Shown: positions 25,724-36,221, counted from the stretch's first letter. The stretch: 64,000 nucleotides of DNA from Reyranella aquatilis (GCF_020880995.1 NZ_JAJISD010000001.1:930001-994000), one strand, 5' to 3'. Numbers and translations: made by a program. Notes: a model not told the origin generated them from the letters alone.

Positions 25724-26653
25724 TCAGCCGTTGACGGAAGGTCCGGCCTCATGGCCCAGCCATTCCTCGATCAGGCGGCGGGCGATCGAATCGCGCCGCG
25801 GCATGAAGAAGGAGCCGTCCTTCGGCAGGTTCTCGGTGCGCAGTTCCTCGCGGCTCATCCAGCGCGCGCTCTCCAGCTCGGACTCGTTCACGCTGAAGTC
25901 CATCGATTCGGCCTCGGCGTGGAAACCGATCATCACCGAGGCCGGGAACGGCCAGGGCTGGGACGAGCGATAGACCACGTCCTTCACCCGGACTTTCACT
26001 TCCTCGTAGACCTCGCGCGCCACGGCATCCTCGAAGCTCTCGCCGGGCTCGACGAAGCCCGCCAGCGTCGAGTGCATGCCGCGCGGAAAATGCTTGCCGC
26101 GCCCCAGCAGGCACTTGTCGCCATGATGGACAAGCATGATCACCGCGGGATCGGTGCGCGGGAAGGTCTCGGTCTTGCAGTTCTCGTTGGTACACATGCG
26201 CACGTGCCCGCCGCGCGTGACCTTCGTCGTGGCGCCGCAGACGCCGCAATAGCGATGGCGGCGGTGCCAGTAGGTCATGCCGCGCGCGTAGGCGAGGATC
26301 GACCCTTCGCGGGCAAACAGCAGAGGCCCGACCTGGCGCAGGTCGACGAACTCGCCCAGGTCCTTGAGCGGTACGTCCTTGCCGGTCACATCGACGGCGA
26401 AGTACGGCGTGCCTTCGACGTAGCCCAGGAAGATCTGGACGTCGCTCGAATTGGCGACGGCGCGTCCCATCATGCCCTGGAGGAACACGGCTTCGGGGTT
26501 GCCCCCGGTCTTCACGAGGTTCTTCTCCGTGTCGATCGGCACGAAGCGGGCGGCCCCCGAGGAGGCCAGTTCGATCATCCGTTCATCGTCTTCGCGCTCA
26601 TGGCTGGCACGGTCGATTTCGGCGCTGGAATAGGGATTTCTTGGGTTTCTCAT
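25724..26653 (-). CDS. nudC: NADH pyrophosphatase NudC
   Basis: This 309-residue protein has a four-Cys zinc ribbon (C136, C139, C154, C159), a Nudix box from about residue 199 (GFVEPGESFEDAV then REVYEEVKV) and the NudC hallmark SQPWPFPASVMIGF (231-244). It hydrolyses NAD(H) to NMN(H) and AMP, and in bacteria also removes NAD caps from RNA. In the Nudix box the usual Gly after REUXEEX is Lys (K220); the catalytic Glu residues are kept. The start at 26653 follows a 43-base gap from the dehydrogenase gene. A longer frame upstream is a shadow. Confidence 0.92.
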   Translation of the reverse strand: MRNPRNPYSSAEIDRASHEREDDERMIELASSGAARFVPIDTEKNLVKTGGNPEAVFLQGMMGRAVANSSDVQIFLGYVEGTPYFAVDVTGKDVPLKDLGEFVDLRQVGPLLFAREGSILAYARGMTYWHRRHRYCGVCGATTKVTRGGHVRMCTNENCKTETFPRTDPAVIMLVHHGDKCLLGRGKHFPRGMHSTLAGFVEPGESFEDAVAREVYEEVKVRVKDVVYRSSQPWPFPASVMIGFHAEAESMDFSVNESELESARWMSREELRTENLPKDGSFFMPRRDSIARRLIEEWLGHEAGPSVNG

Positions 26654-26696
26654 AGGCCGCGGACCGTGCCACACGCCCGCCGCCGCCGCAATTGGA

Positions 26697-29639
26697 TCAC
26701 GCCAGAGCGCGCTCCAGAACCTGCGCCACGTGTATCGCCTGCCGGTCCGCCCCGTCGGCAATCTGGTGCCGGCAAGAGGTGCCGTCGGCGACGACCAGCG
26801 TCCCGGCATCGGCCTTGCGCACGGCCGGCAGCAGCGAAAGCTCGGCCATCGCGATGGAGGTCTCGTAGTGCTCGGCCTCATAGCCAAAGCTGCCGGCCAT
26901 GCCGCAGCAGCTCGATTCGATGGGCGTCACGGCGAGGTCCGGCACCAGCGACAGCACTTCCTGCACGGCGCTCATGGCGCCGAAGGCCTTCTGGTGGCAG
27001 TGGCCGTGAAGCAGCGCCTTCCTTTCCGACAGGGGCCGGAGCGCCAGGTCGAGGCGCCCCGCCTTCTGCTCGCGCGCCAGGAATTCCTCGAACAGAACGG
27101 CATGCGCCGCGACCAGATCGGCATCCTCACCGAGGCCCATTGCCAGGAACTCGTCCCGCATCGTGAACAGGCAGGAAGGTTCCAGGCCGACGATAGGTAC
27201 GCCCTTCTGCGCAAAGGGCAGCAGCGCGTTCAGCGTGCGCCGCGCCTCCGCCCTCGCCCGCTCGACCTGGCCGGTCGCCAGATAGGTACGGCCGCAGCAA
27301 AGCGCCGGCGCACCTAGGGTGGGCCACGCCACCGCCACGCGATGGCCGGCCGCCGCCAGCACGCGACGCGCGGCGTGAAGGATCTCAGGTTCGAAATTGT
27401 TGGAGAAAGTATCGGCGAAGATCACCACGGTCGGCTCGCCGTGCCCGTCGTCGACATCGGTAGTCGACAGGAACGTATCGCCGCGCCACTGAGGCAGTCG
27501 GCGCTGCTTGGCGAAGCCGAGGTATGACTGAACGAACCAGGCGGCGTTGAACAGCCACGGCAGGCGGCGCGCCCACGGTGCCATCGACGGCGTGGCGCCG
27601 ATCAGCCGGTCGCGCCAGCTCAGGCCCTTGGCCATGCGGCGTGCCGACTTCACCTCGATCTTCATGCGCGCCATGTCGACGCCGGTCGGGCAGTCGCGCT
27701 TGCAGCCCTTGCAGCTCACGCACAGGTCCATCGCCGCCGCGACGGAATCGGAACGCAGCCCCTCGGATCCGAGCTGGCCGGACAAGGCCAGGCGAAGCGT
27801 GTTGGCGCGCCCGCGCGTCAGGTGCTTCTCGTCGCGCGTCACGCGGAAGGACGGGCACATGGTGCCGGCGTCGAACTTCCGGCAATGGCCGTTGTTGTTG
27901 CACATCTCGGCGGCCTTCGCGAAGCCGCCGGCCAGATCGCCACCGGTGCCGGGGGCCGTCGAGATCTCGGTGACCGGATCGGTCTGGACGTTCCACGCCG
28001 ACCAGTCGAGCGCCGGCTCGTACTTGATCGATTCGTATCCCGGCTTGAAGCGGAACAGCGAGCGATCGTCCATGCGCGAGGGCCGCACGATCTTGCCCGG
28101 GTTCAGGATGTTTTCGGGATCGAACAGGTCCTTGACCGTCTCGAACGCCTTCGTGAGGCGCGGCCCGAACTGCCACGCGACCCATTCCGAGCGCACCAGC
28201 CCATCGCCGTGCTCGCCCGAGAAAGCGCCCTTGTATTCACGCACCAGCGCCGAGGCCTCCTCGGCGATCGCCCGCATCTTCTCGGCGCCCTCGCGGCGCA
28301 TGTCGAGGATCGGTCGCACGTGCAGGGTGCCCACGGAGGCATGGGCGTACCAGGTGCCGCGCGTGCCGTGCTTGCCGAACACGTCCGTGAGACGCTGCGT
28401 GTAGTCCGCGAGATGCTCGAGCGGAACGGCGCAATCCTCGATGAAGGATACCGGCTTACCGTCGCCCTTCATCGACATCATGATGTTGAGGCCGGCCTTG
28501 CGGACTTCCCACAGTTCCGACTGCGGCCTGGGCTCGGGCATCTCCACGACGCTGCCGGGCAGGCCGAGATCGGCCATCAGCTCGACGAGACGCGTGAGGT
28601 CGCGCAGCTGCGCCTCTCGCTCCTCGCCCGCAAACTCGACCAGCAGGATGGCCTCGGGCTTGCCGATCAGCGCCCGCTCGATGACCGGCCGGAAGGCCGG
28701 ATTGGCGCGCGCCAGCTCGATCATCGTGCGATCGACCAGCTCAACGGCGGCCGGATTCAGCTTCACGATGTGCTGGGCGCTGTCCATCGCCTTGTAGAAG
28801 CTGGGGAAGTTCACGACGCCCAGGGTCTTGTGCTTCGGCAGCGGCGCGAGATTGAGCGTGAGCCGCTCGGTCACCGCCAGCGTGCCCTCGCTGCCGACCA
28901 GCAGGTGCGCGAGGTTCACCGAATTGTCGGTCGTGTAGGGCCGCTCCGACTGCGGAAAGAAGATGTCGAGATTGTACCCGCCGACCCGACGCAGCACGCG
29001 CGGATACATGCGCTCGATCTCGTCGCGCTCGGCAAAGGCGAGTTCCGCGACCTTGTCGGCGATGGCGCGCACGCCCTCGGGCATGTGCTCCGGACGCGCC
29101 GACCCGAAGCGTGCCCGCTGGCCGTTCGCCAGCAGCGCATCGATCGATGCCACGTTGTGCACCATGTTGCCGTAGCGGATCGACCGCGAGCCGCAGGAAT
29201 TGTTGCCGGCCATGCCGCCCAGCGTGCACTGCGCCGAGGTCGAGACATCGACCGGATACCAGAGCCCGTGCGGCTTCAGCCAGGCGTTGAGCTGGTCGAG
29301 CACGACGCCCGGCTGGACCGTCACCTGGGACTTGTTCTTGTCGAAGCCCACGATCTCGCGCAGGTACTTCGAGCAGTCGATCACCAGCGCGTCGCCGACG
29401 GTCTGGCCGCACTGCGAGGTGCCCGCGCCGCGCGGCAGGATCGCCGCCTTGGCGTCGCGCGCCACGTCGACGGCCAGCGCGAGATCGGCCTCGTCGCGCG
29501 GCACGACCACGCCCACCGGCTCGATCTGGTAGATCGACGCGTCGGTCGAGTAGCGGCCGCGGGAGGCCCTGTCGAACAGGACATCTCCCTTGAGGCTGCG
29601 GCGCAGATTTTGTTCGAGCTTGCTCATGTCCGATGGCAT
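26697..29639 (-). CDS. FAD-linked 2-hydroxyacid dehydrogenase fused to Fe-S/CCG domain
   Basis: This 980-residue three-part flavoprotein has an FAD_binding_4 (PCMH) domain at about 40-270 (PRGAGTSQCGQTVGDALVID, GGMAGNNSCGSRSIRYGN) and an FAD-oxidase C-terminal domain at about 270-540. An Fe-S segment follows with DLCVSCKGCKRDCPTGVDMA near 660, then a cysteine-rich CCG domain (ALCCGRTYLATG, SSCCGMAGSFGYE). This is the D-lactate/glycolate/D-2-hydroxyglutarate dehydrogenase (GlcD plus GlcF or YdiJ-like) layout. It oxidises a 2-hydroxyacid and passes electrons to quinone or an electron-transfer protein. It sits behind a Bug receptor. An ATG at 29627 is an alternative start. Confidence 0.9.
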   Translation of the reverse strand: MPSDMSKLEQNLRRSLKGDVLFDRASRGRYSTDASIYQIEPVGVVVPRDEADLALAVDVARDAKAAILPRGAGTSQCGQTVGDALVIDCSKYLREIVGFDKNKSQVTVQPGVVLDQLNAWLKPHGLWYPVDVSTSAQCTLGGMAGNNSCGSRSIRYGNMVHNVASIDALLANGQRARFGSARPEHMPEGVRAIADKVAELAFAERDEIERMYPRVLRRVGGYNLDIFFPQSERPYTTDNSVNLAHLLVGSEGTLAVTERLTLNLAPLPKHKTLGVVNFPSFYKAMDSAQHIVKLNPAAVELVDRTMIELARANPAFRPVIERALIGKPEAILLVEFAGEEREAQLRDLTRLVELMADLGLPGSVVEMPEPRPQSELWEVRKAGLNIMMSMKGDGKPVSFIEDCAVPLEHLADYTQRLTDVFGKHGTRGTWYAHASVGTLHVRPILDMRREGAEKMRAIAEEASALVREYKGAFSGEHGDGLVRSEWVAWQFGPRLTKAFETVKDLFDPENILNPGKIVRPSRMDDRSLFRFKPGYESIKYEPALDWSAWNVQTDPVTEISTAPGTGGDLAGGFAKAAEMCNNNGHCRKFDAGTMCPSFRVTRDEKHLTRGRANTLRLALSGQLGSEGLRSDSVAAAMDLCVSCKGCKRDCPTGVDMARMKIEVKSARRMAKGLSWRDRLIGATPSMAPWARRLPWLFNAAWFVQSYLGFAKQRRLPQWRGDTFLSTTDVDDGHGEPTVVIFADTFSNNFEPEILHAARRVLAAAGHRVAVAWPTLGAPALCCGRTYLATGQVERARAEARRTLNALLPFAQKGVPIVGLEPSCLFTMRDEFLAMGLGEDADLVAAHAVLFEEFLAREQKAGRLDLALRPLSERKALLHGHCHQKAFGAMSAVQEVLSLVPDLAVTPIESSCCGMAGSFGYEAEHYETSIAMAELSLLPAVRKADAGTLVVADGTSCRHQIADGADRQAIHVAQVLERALA

Positions 29640-29647
29640 CCGATGGC

Positions 29648-29684
29648 GCCTTCTCCCTCCGCGCCAGGCGCGGAGGGAGAAGGC
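29648..29684. terminator. perfect 37-base palindrome between receptor and dehydrogenase genes
   Basis: An 18-base arm GCCTTCTCCCTCCGCGCC is followed by one base and its exact complement, giving a very stable hairpin on either strand. It lies 3' of the Bug gene (stop at 29732) and nine bases upstream of the dehydrogenase start, with no T-run. It could attenuate read-through, stabilise the receptor mRNA 3' end, or hide the dehydrogenase ribosome site. Confidence 0.6.
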
Positions 29685-29731
29685 AGAGTGATCGCTACCC
29701 GAGGCAGGTTCATCGGAGCATGCTCGTCATC

Positions 29732-30724
29732 CTAGTCGAGCTTGACCCCGGCCGCCGCGACGACCTTCTGCCACTTCTCGATCTCGGCACGAATGCGCTT
29801 GGCGAAGTCGGCCGGGGACTCGCCGCCGACCTGCGCCAGCTGCTCCTTCCAGATCGTCTGCAGCTTGGGGTTGGCCAGCGCCTTCACGATCTCGTCGTAC
29901 ATGCGCTTCACGATCGGCTGCGGCGTGCCCTTGATGGCCCACACCCCGTACCAGGTCGACACGATCCACGCGGGCACGCCGATCTCGGCGGCCGTCGGCA
30001 TGTCGGGGAATTCGGGCACGCGCTTGTCCGTGGCGACCGCAAGGCCCACGAGCTTGCCGGCCTTGATCTGCTGAGCCGACGTGCCCATGCCGTCGAACAT
30101 CATGTCGGCGTTGCCAGCCAGCAGGTCCTGCATGGCCGGGCCCGCGCCACGATAGGGCACGTGGACGATCTCGGTCTTGGTCTCGAGCTTGAACAGCTCG
30201 CCGGCGAGGTGATGCGCGGTGCCGGCACCGGCCGAGGCGTAGTTCACCTTGTTCGGATTGGCCTTCAGATAGGCGATGAACTCGGCCGCGGTCTTTGCCG
30301 GTACCTTGTTCGGGTTGATCGAGATCACCTGCGGGACCAGCGCGATCATGGTGATCGGCTCGAAGTTCTTCTCGAGATCGTAGTCGAGGTTCTTGTAGAC
30401 GGACGGGGCGATCGTGTGATGGATCGCGCCGACGAAGAAGGTCTGGCCGTCAGGCTTCATCTTGGCCGCCTGAGAGGCGCCCACCGTGCCACCCGCGCCG
30501 CCCTTGTTGTCGATCAGGATCTGGACGCCCAGTTGCTCGCCGACCTGGGCGGCCAGCGGACGGGCAAAGACGTCGGTGCCGCCGCCCGCCGGGAACGGGT
30601 TGACCCAGGTGATCGGGCCGCTCGGCCATCCCTGCTGGGCGCGGGCCACGGCGGGGGCCGCCAGGGTGGCGGCCAGGCCAAGCTTGAGAGCCTTGCGGCG
30701 CGACGTGGAGAAGGTCGTCGTCAT
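29732..30724 (-). CDS. Bug-family periplasmic solute receptor
   Basis: This 330-residue TctC-like receptor has signal peptide MTTTFSTSRRKALKLGLAA with a possible Tat RR, cleavage near VARAQQ, then WPSGPITWVNPFPAGGGTDV. Family landmarks are YASAGAGTAHHLAGELF, MQDLLAGNADMMFDG and DMPTAAEIGVPAW. Its start overlaps the stop of the GntR gene (ATGA), so the two are co-transcribed. Placed between a GntR regulator and a 2-hydroxyacid dehydrogenase, it probably binds a hydroxy- or keto-acid. There is no TctAB channel nearby. Confidence 0.92.
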   Translation of the reverse strand: MTTTFSTSRRKALKLGLAATLAAPAVARAQQGWPSGPITWVNPFPAGGGTDVFARPLAAQVGEQLGVQILIDNKGGAGGTVGASQAAKMKPDGQTFFVGAIHHTIAPSVYKNLDYDLEKNFEPITMIALVPQVISINPNKVPAKTAAEFIAYLKANPNKVNYASAGAGTAHHLAGELFKLETKTEIVHVPYRGAGPAMQDLLAGNADMMFDGMGTSAQQIKAGKLVGLAVATDKRVPEFPDMPTAAEIGVPAWIVSTWYGVWAIKGTPQPIVKRMYDEIVKALANPKLQTIWKEQLAQVGGESPADFAKRIRAEIEKWQKVVAAAGVKLD

Positions 30725-31419
30725 GGTTCTGTTCCTCCCTGAAGGTTCTTGTCGTCTCTGTTGTCCATTGAATCGAGGACCGCCTGCTGCTTGGCACGCA
30801 GATGCCCGACGAGCAGACCACGTAGCGCAGCGCCGTCACGCGCGGCAAGGGCTGCAATCATGGACCGATGTTCAGAGACGGCCAGATCCCACTTGGCCGG
30901 ATTCAGGTTGGAACGAAATCTGAGCGCATGCAGCCGCGCATTGAGCGTGCGGTAGGTCTGGCCCAGCACCGCGTTGCCGGCGATGGCGTTGAGCCGGTCG
31001 TGGATGGCGCGGTTGACCCGGTAATAGGCCGGCAGGTCCCGCGCGGCGTGCGCGCTTTCCATTTGCGCCTGCAGCACGCGCAAATCCGCAACGTCGGCGT
31101 CGGTCACACGCGCGACGGCCAGTTCGCCCGCCAACCCTTCCAGCGCCCCCATCACCTCGAAGGCGTCCCGCACGTCTTCGCGCGACAGGGCCACGACCTG
31201 GGCGCCGCGGTTGGGAAGCTGAACCAGCAACCCATCGGCGGCCAGCATACGGAAGGCCTCCCGGAGAGGCGTCCGTGAGACGCCCAGCCGTTCGCTGAGT
31301 TCGCGCTCGTTGAGCTTGGCGCCCGGCGCCAGATCGCCTTCGACGATCAGCGCGCGCAGGCGCTCGGCCGCCGCCTCGGGCAGCGTCAGACGTGCGATCG
31401 GGAAACTTGAACCATCCAT
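30721..31419 (-). CDS. GntR-family regulator (FCD ligand domain)
   Basis: This 232-residue protein has an N-terminal winged HTH (LNERELSERLGVSRTPLREA, about 35-54) and an all-helical FCD ligand domain (residues 80-220), as in GlcC, LldR and FadR, which bind small carboxylates. The start is taken at ATG 31419 (MDGSSFPIARLTLPEAAAER); an upstream GTG in frame is possible. It is divergent from the aminotransferase gene, and a TTGTATACAA palindrome in between is a plausible operator. Ligand by context: a 2-hydroxyacid or 2-oxoacid. Confidence 0.92.
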   Translation of the reverse strand: MDGSSFPIARLTLPEAAAERLRALIVEGDLAPGAKLNERELSERLGVSRTPLREAFRMLAADGLLVQLPNRGAQVVALSREDVRDAFEVMGALEGLAGELAVARVTDADVADLRVLQAQMESAHAARDLPAYYRVNRAIHDRLNAIAGNAVLGQTYRTLNARLHALRFRSNLNPAKWDLAVSEHRSMIAALAARDGAALRGLLVGHLRAKQQAVLDSMDNRDDKNLQGGTEP

Positions 31420-31443
31420 CTTCTCTGGACTCACTATGGCATA

Positions 31444-31453
31444 TTGTATACAA
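31444..31453. promoter_or_regulatory. operator-like palindrome TTGTATACAA
   Basis: This perfect ten-base palindrome lies in the 66-base gap between the divergent GntR and aminotransferase starts. FadR-subfamily GntR regulators commonly bind sites with a GTATAC-like core, so this is the probable binding site for the adjacent regulator. It could control both transcripts. Confidence 0.6.
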
Positions 31454-31485
31454 AATGCAACAGCAAGCCGAAAGGACCTCACGAC

Positions 31486-32682
31486 ATGCGCCTGAACTCC
31501 CATCCTAGCGGACGTCATTTCCTGCAAATTCCCGGTCCGACCAACGTTCCGGACCGCGTTCTTCGTGCAATGGATTATCCGACGATCGATCACCGGGGGC
31601 CTGAGTTCAACGCGCTGGCCAAAAAGGTGCTTCGCTCCGTTCGACAGGTTTTCCAGACAAAACAACCGGTTATCGTCTATCCCGCATCTGGAACCGGAGC
31701 CTGGGAAGCCGCCCTCGTGAACACGCTCTCGCCCGACGACCTGGTGCTGATGTGGGAGACCGGCCACTTCGCTTCTCTTTGGAAGAAGATGGCCGACAAG
31801 CTTGGAATCAAATCCGAATTCTTGGGTGGCGACTGGCGCAAGCCGGCCGATCCGGCGGCGATCGAAAAGCGCCTGAAGGAAGACACCGGCCACGCCATCA
31901 AGGCGGTCTGCATCGTCCACAACGAGACCTCCACGGGCGTCGTGAGCGACATCTCCGCGGTCCGCCGCGCCATCGACGCGGCCAGGCACCCCGCCCTCCT
32001 GCTGGTCGACACGATCTCCTCGCTGGGGTCGATCGACTATCGCCACGACGCCTGGGGCGTCGACGTCACGGTGGCCGGCTCCCAGAAGGGCCTGATGCTG
32101 CCCCCCGGCCTCTCCTTCAATGCGCTGAGCGAGAAGGCGATCGCGGCGTCCAAGGCCTCGAAGATGGTGAAGGCGTTCTGGGCCTGGGACGAGATGCTGA
32201 CGGCCAACGCCAACGGATGGTTCCCCTACACGCCCGCCACCAACCTGCTCTACGGCCTCAACGAGGCCTGCGACATGCTGCTCGAAGAGGGACTCGACGC
32301 CGTGTTCGCCCGCCACGCACGTCATGCCGAGGCGACCCGCACGGCCGTCACCGCCTGGGGCCTCGAAATCCTGTGCAGCGATCCCACGGCCTATTCGGGC
32401 TCGCTGACGGCCATCGTCATGCCCGAAGGCCACGACGCGGACGCCTTCCGCAAGGTGGCGCTGGAGAACTTCAACATGTCGCTGGGCCAGGGCCTCACCA
32501 AGGTCGCGGGCAAGGTGTTCCGCATCGGCCATCTCGGCGACTTCAATGACCTGATGCTGATGGGCACGCTGTCCGGCGTCGAGATGGCCCTCGGCCTTGC
32601 CAAGGTGCCGCACAAGGCCGGCGGCGCGCAGGCCGCCCTCACCTATCTGCGGGACACCGCTCCCGGCGCCCGCAATGCCTGA
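31486..32682 (+). CDS. PLP aminotransferase, serine-glyoxylate type (SGAT/AGXT class V)
   Basis: This 398-residue class V aminotransferase starts MRLNSHPSGRHFLQIPGPTN. The PLP lysine is K201 in TVAGSQKGLMLPPG, preceded by DTISSLGSIDYRHDAWGVD (Asp for the pyridine N at about 175). IPGPTNVP, YPASGTGAWEAAL and RIGHLGDFNDL are typical of serine-glyoxylate and alanine-glyoxylate enzymes. AAAGGA lies at normal distance from the start at 31486; a longer frame begins inside the operator and is rejected. It would convert glyoxylate plus serine (or another donor) to glycine and hydroxypyruvate. The dehydrogenase in the divergent operon could supply glyoxylate. Confidence 0.88.
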   Translation: MRLNSHPSGRHFLQIPGPTNVPDRVLRAMDYPTIDHRGPEFNALAKKVLRSVRQVFQTKQPVIVYPASGTGAWEAALVNTLSPDDLVLMWETGHFASLWKKMADKLGIKSEFLGGDWRKPADPAAIEKRLKEDTGHAIKAVCIVHNETSTGVVSDISAVRRAIDAARHPALLLVDTISSLGSIDYRHDAWGVDVTVAGSQKGLMLPPGLSFNALSEKAIAASKASKMVKAFWAWDEMLTANANGWFPYTPATNLLYGLNEACDMLLEEGLDAVFARHARHAEATRTAVTAWGLEILCSDPTAYSGSLTAIVMPEGHDADAFRKVALENFNMSLGQGLTKVAGKVFRIGHLGDFNDLMLMGTLSGVEMALGLAKVPHKAGGAQAALTYLRDTAPGARNA

Positions 32683-33331
32683 GGCAACAGACGGCCGAAT
32701 GCGCCTCTACGTCACGCCGGCCTCGCCCTGGGTCCGCCGTGTCAGGGTCTGCATCGACGAACTCGGCATTGGCGATCGCTTCGAGTACGTGCAGACGCGG
32801 TGGCCGCATGCCTGGGGCACGCGGACCGTGGAAATGCCCGCCGACTTCGTCGAAGCGACACCGGTCGTGCGCATCCCGGCCCTCGTCGCCGACGATGTCA
32901 CGCTGACCGATTCGCATTCGATCATCGACTATCTCGACGGCAAGTTCGGCAACCACCGGCTCCTCGCGGCGGACGGTCCCGGGCGCTGGAAGGCACAGGA
33001 AACCAACGCCCTGGCCTGCGCTATCCTCGAAGCGCAGATCATGCGCCGGGCCGAGTTGTTGCGCATCGGCGCCGACCGCTCCGACGATTTCATCGCCAAG
33101 ATGCGCGACCGCGGCCTGCGCTGCTTCGCGGCGCTGGAAAAGCAGGTGCCTTCTTTCGGCGATGCCTTCGATCTCGCGCAGATCACGACGGCCGTGGCCT
33201 GCGGCTACGACGACTGGCGCTATGGGCCGGCTTGGCGCGAGGCGGCTCCGACGCTCACGGGCTGGTACGACACCGTCGCACAACGCCCTACGATGAAGGC
33301 GACGGAGCCGGCCGAGACGCCGGAGCGCTAA
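32675..33331 (+). CDS. glutathione S-transferase family protein
   Basis: This 218-residue protein has an N-terminal thioredoxin-fold domain (MRLYVTPASPWVRRVRVCID at about 9-28, with the cis-Pro region VVRIPALV and SHSIIDYLDGKFG) and an all-helical C-terminal domain ending in a family-typical AQRPTMKAT. It overlaps the aminotransferase stop by eight bases (start at 32675); ATG 32699 is an alternative. The catalytic Ser/Cys position near SPW is plausible. Substrate unknown. It ends convergently with the Dpp operon, overlapping its last gene by four bases. Confidence 0.88.
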   Translation: MPEATDGRMRLYVTPASPWVRRVRVCIDELGIGDRFEYVQTRWPHAWGTRTVEMPADFVEATPVVRIPALVADDVTLTDSHSIIDYLDGKFGNHRLLAADGPGRWKAQETNALACAILEAQIMRRAELLRIGADRSDDFIAKMRDRGLRCFAALEKQVPSFGDAFDLAQITTAVACGYDDWRYGPAWREAAPTLTGWYDTVAQRPTMKATEPAETPER

Positions 33332-34334
33332 CCCGGGATCGCAAGCGGTCCCGGATCGCCGCCAACGGGACGGCGCAGACACGCAACGTGGTGGCCGGGC
33401 GCCACCTCGACGAGCGGCGGCGCGGTCACGCGGCATTCCGCCGTCGCATAGATACACCGAGTATGGAAGTGGCAGCCGGGCGGCGGCTTGGCCGGGCTCG
33501 GCACGTCGCCCTGTACGATCTTCTTGCGCTTGCGACGGCGCTTGGGGTCGGGCGCGGTCGCGGCCGACAGCAGCGCCTCAGTGTAGGGATGCAGCGGCTG
33601 CGTGAAGAGCGTGCGCTTGTCCGTGAGCTCGACGATGCGGCCCAGGTACATCACCGCGATGCGATGGCTGATGTGCCGCATGACCGCGAGGTCATGGCTG
33701 ATGAACAGGTAGGCAAGACCATACTCTTCCTGCAGGTCGATCAGCAGGTTCAGCACCTGCGCCTGTACCGACACGTCCAGCGCCGAGACCGGCTCGTCGG
33801 CCACGATCACGTCAGGGTTCACCGAAAGGGCCTTGGCGATACCCAGGCGCTGGCGCTGGCCACCCGAGAATTCATGCGCGAACTTGCGCATCGCCTCGGG
33901 CCGCAGGCCGACACGCTGGAAGAGCTGCGCCACCCGGTCGTCGCGCTCGGCCCCGCGGGCGATGCCGAAATTCTCCAGCGGCTCGCCCACGATCGTCCCG
34001 GACGACAGGCGCGGGTTCATCGAGGAGTACGGATCCTGGAAGATCGTCTGGATGCGCCGGCGATGGGGCCACATCGCGCCGGGCTTCAGCGACGTCACGT
34101 CCTCGCCCGCCAGCACGATCTTGCCGGCCGTGGGCTCGATCAGCTTCAGCACGACCTTGCCGATCGTCGACTTGCCGCAGCCCGACTCGCCTACCAGGCC
34201 CAACGTCTCGCCGCGGCGGATCGAGAAAGTGACGCCGTCGACTGCCCTCACCTCGCCGACACGGCGCTGCAAGAGGCCGCCATGGATCGGGAAGTGCTTC
34301 ACGAGCCCTTCGACCTGCAGGACGGGTGCGTCGC

Positions 34335-34338
<4 letters not shown>
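33328..34338 (-). CDS. dppF: dipeptide/oligopeptide-type ABC ATP-binding protein (DppF/OppF)
   Basis: This 336-residue ATPase has Walker [11 protein letters not shown] (49-58), a Q-loop followed by [13 protein letters not shown] (OppF-type), signature [15 protein letters not shown], Walker [13 protein letters not shown] and the C-terminal oligopeptide/dipeptide domain ([10 protein letters not shown], then the Cys-containing [14 protein letters not shown], an Fe-S-like feature of this class). It overlaps the DppD gene by four bases. It is the last gene of the five-gene importer operon. The symbol indicates homology; the solute need not be a dipeptide. Confidence 0.9.
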
Positions 34339-35344
<1,006 letters not shown>

Positions 35345-35348
<4 letters not shown>

Positions 35349-36220
35349 AGGCGCCTCGCCAGGCGCGGATCGAGTCGGTCGCGCAGGCCGTCGCCCAGCA
35401 GGTTCACGGCAAGGACCGTGACCGCGAGGAAGGCGCCGGGAATCATGATCGTCCAGGGAGCGATCTGGAAGAAGGTTCGGCCCTGGGCGATGATGTTGCC
35501 CCAGCTCGGCACTTCCGGCGGCACGCCGGCACCGAGGAAGCTCAGGCCCGCTTCGATCAGCATGGCGGACGCACACACGTAGGTCGATTGCACGATCAGC
35601 GGGGCCAAAGTGTTGGGCAGGATGTGCCGCGTCAGCAGCTTCCAGTTCTTCGTCCCGCCCGCGATGGCACTTTCGATATAGGGCTGGGCCCGGATCGAGA
35701 GCACGACGGCCCGCACCACGCGCACGATGCGCGGCACCTCGGGGATCACGATCGCCACGATCACGATGCCGAGTCCCGGTCGCGACAGGGTGATCAGGGC
35801 GATCGCCAGCAGGATCGACGGTATCGCCATCAATCCGTCCATCACGCGCATGACGAGCGCGTCGACCTTGCGGAAGTAGCCGCAGGCCAGGCCCAGCGCG
35901 AGGCCGAGGATGCTGGAGAAGGCCGCCACCGAAAGGCCGACGATCAGCGACACGCGCGCACCGTAGATCGTGCGGGAGAACACGTCGCGACCGAACTGGT
36001 CGGTGCCGAACCACCAGCGCTCCGAGGGCGGCCGCAGCCGGTTGACCGGCGCGATCTTGAACGGATCGCTGGTGGCGATGAACGGCGCGAACACCGCCAG
36101 CACGATCAGCACCGAGAGCAACACCGCGCCCAGCGCGATGGTCGGATTGCGCCGGATCGCGCGCCACAGCGAGAAGCGGCGGGCGGACGGCACGGCGAGG
36201 TCGTCGGTGACTACGGCCAT
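35345..36220 (-). CDS. dppC: dipeptide-type ABC permease (DppC)
   Basis: This 291-residue permease has an N-terminal OppC_N segment ([20 protein letters not shown] at about 17-36), the periplasmic-loop motif [20 protein letters not shown] [20 protein letters not shown], and a six-helix BPD_transp_1 core with the EAA loop ([20 protein letters not shown], about 205). It begins one base after the DppB stop. It pairs with DppB as the channel. Confidence 0.92.
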
Positions 36221-36221
36221 G

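Noticed and set aside
27822..29735. 637-codon open frame opposite the FAD/Fe-S dehydrogenase
   Set aside because: The dehydrogenase has complete conserved domains over the whole region; the opposite frame has none.
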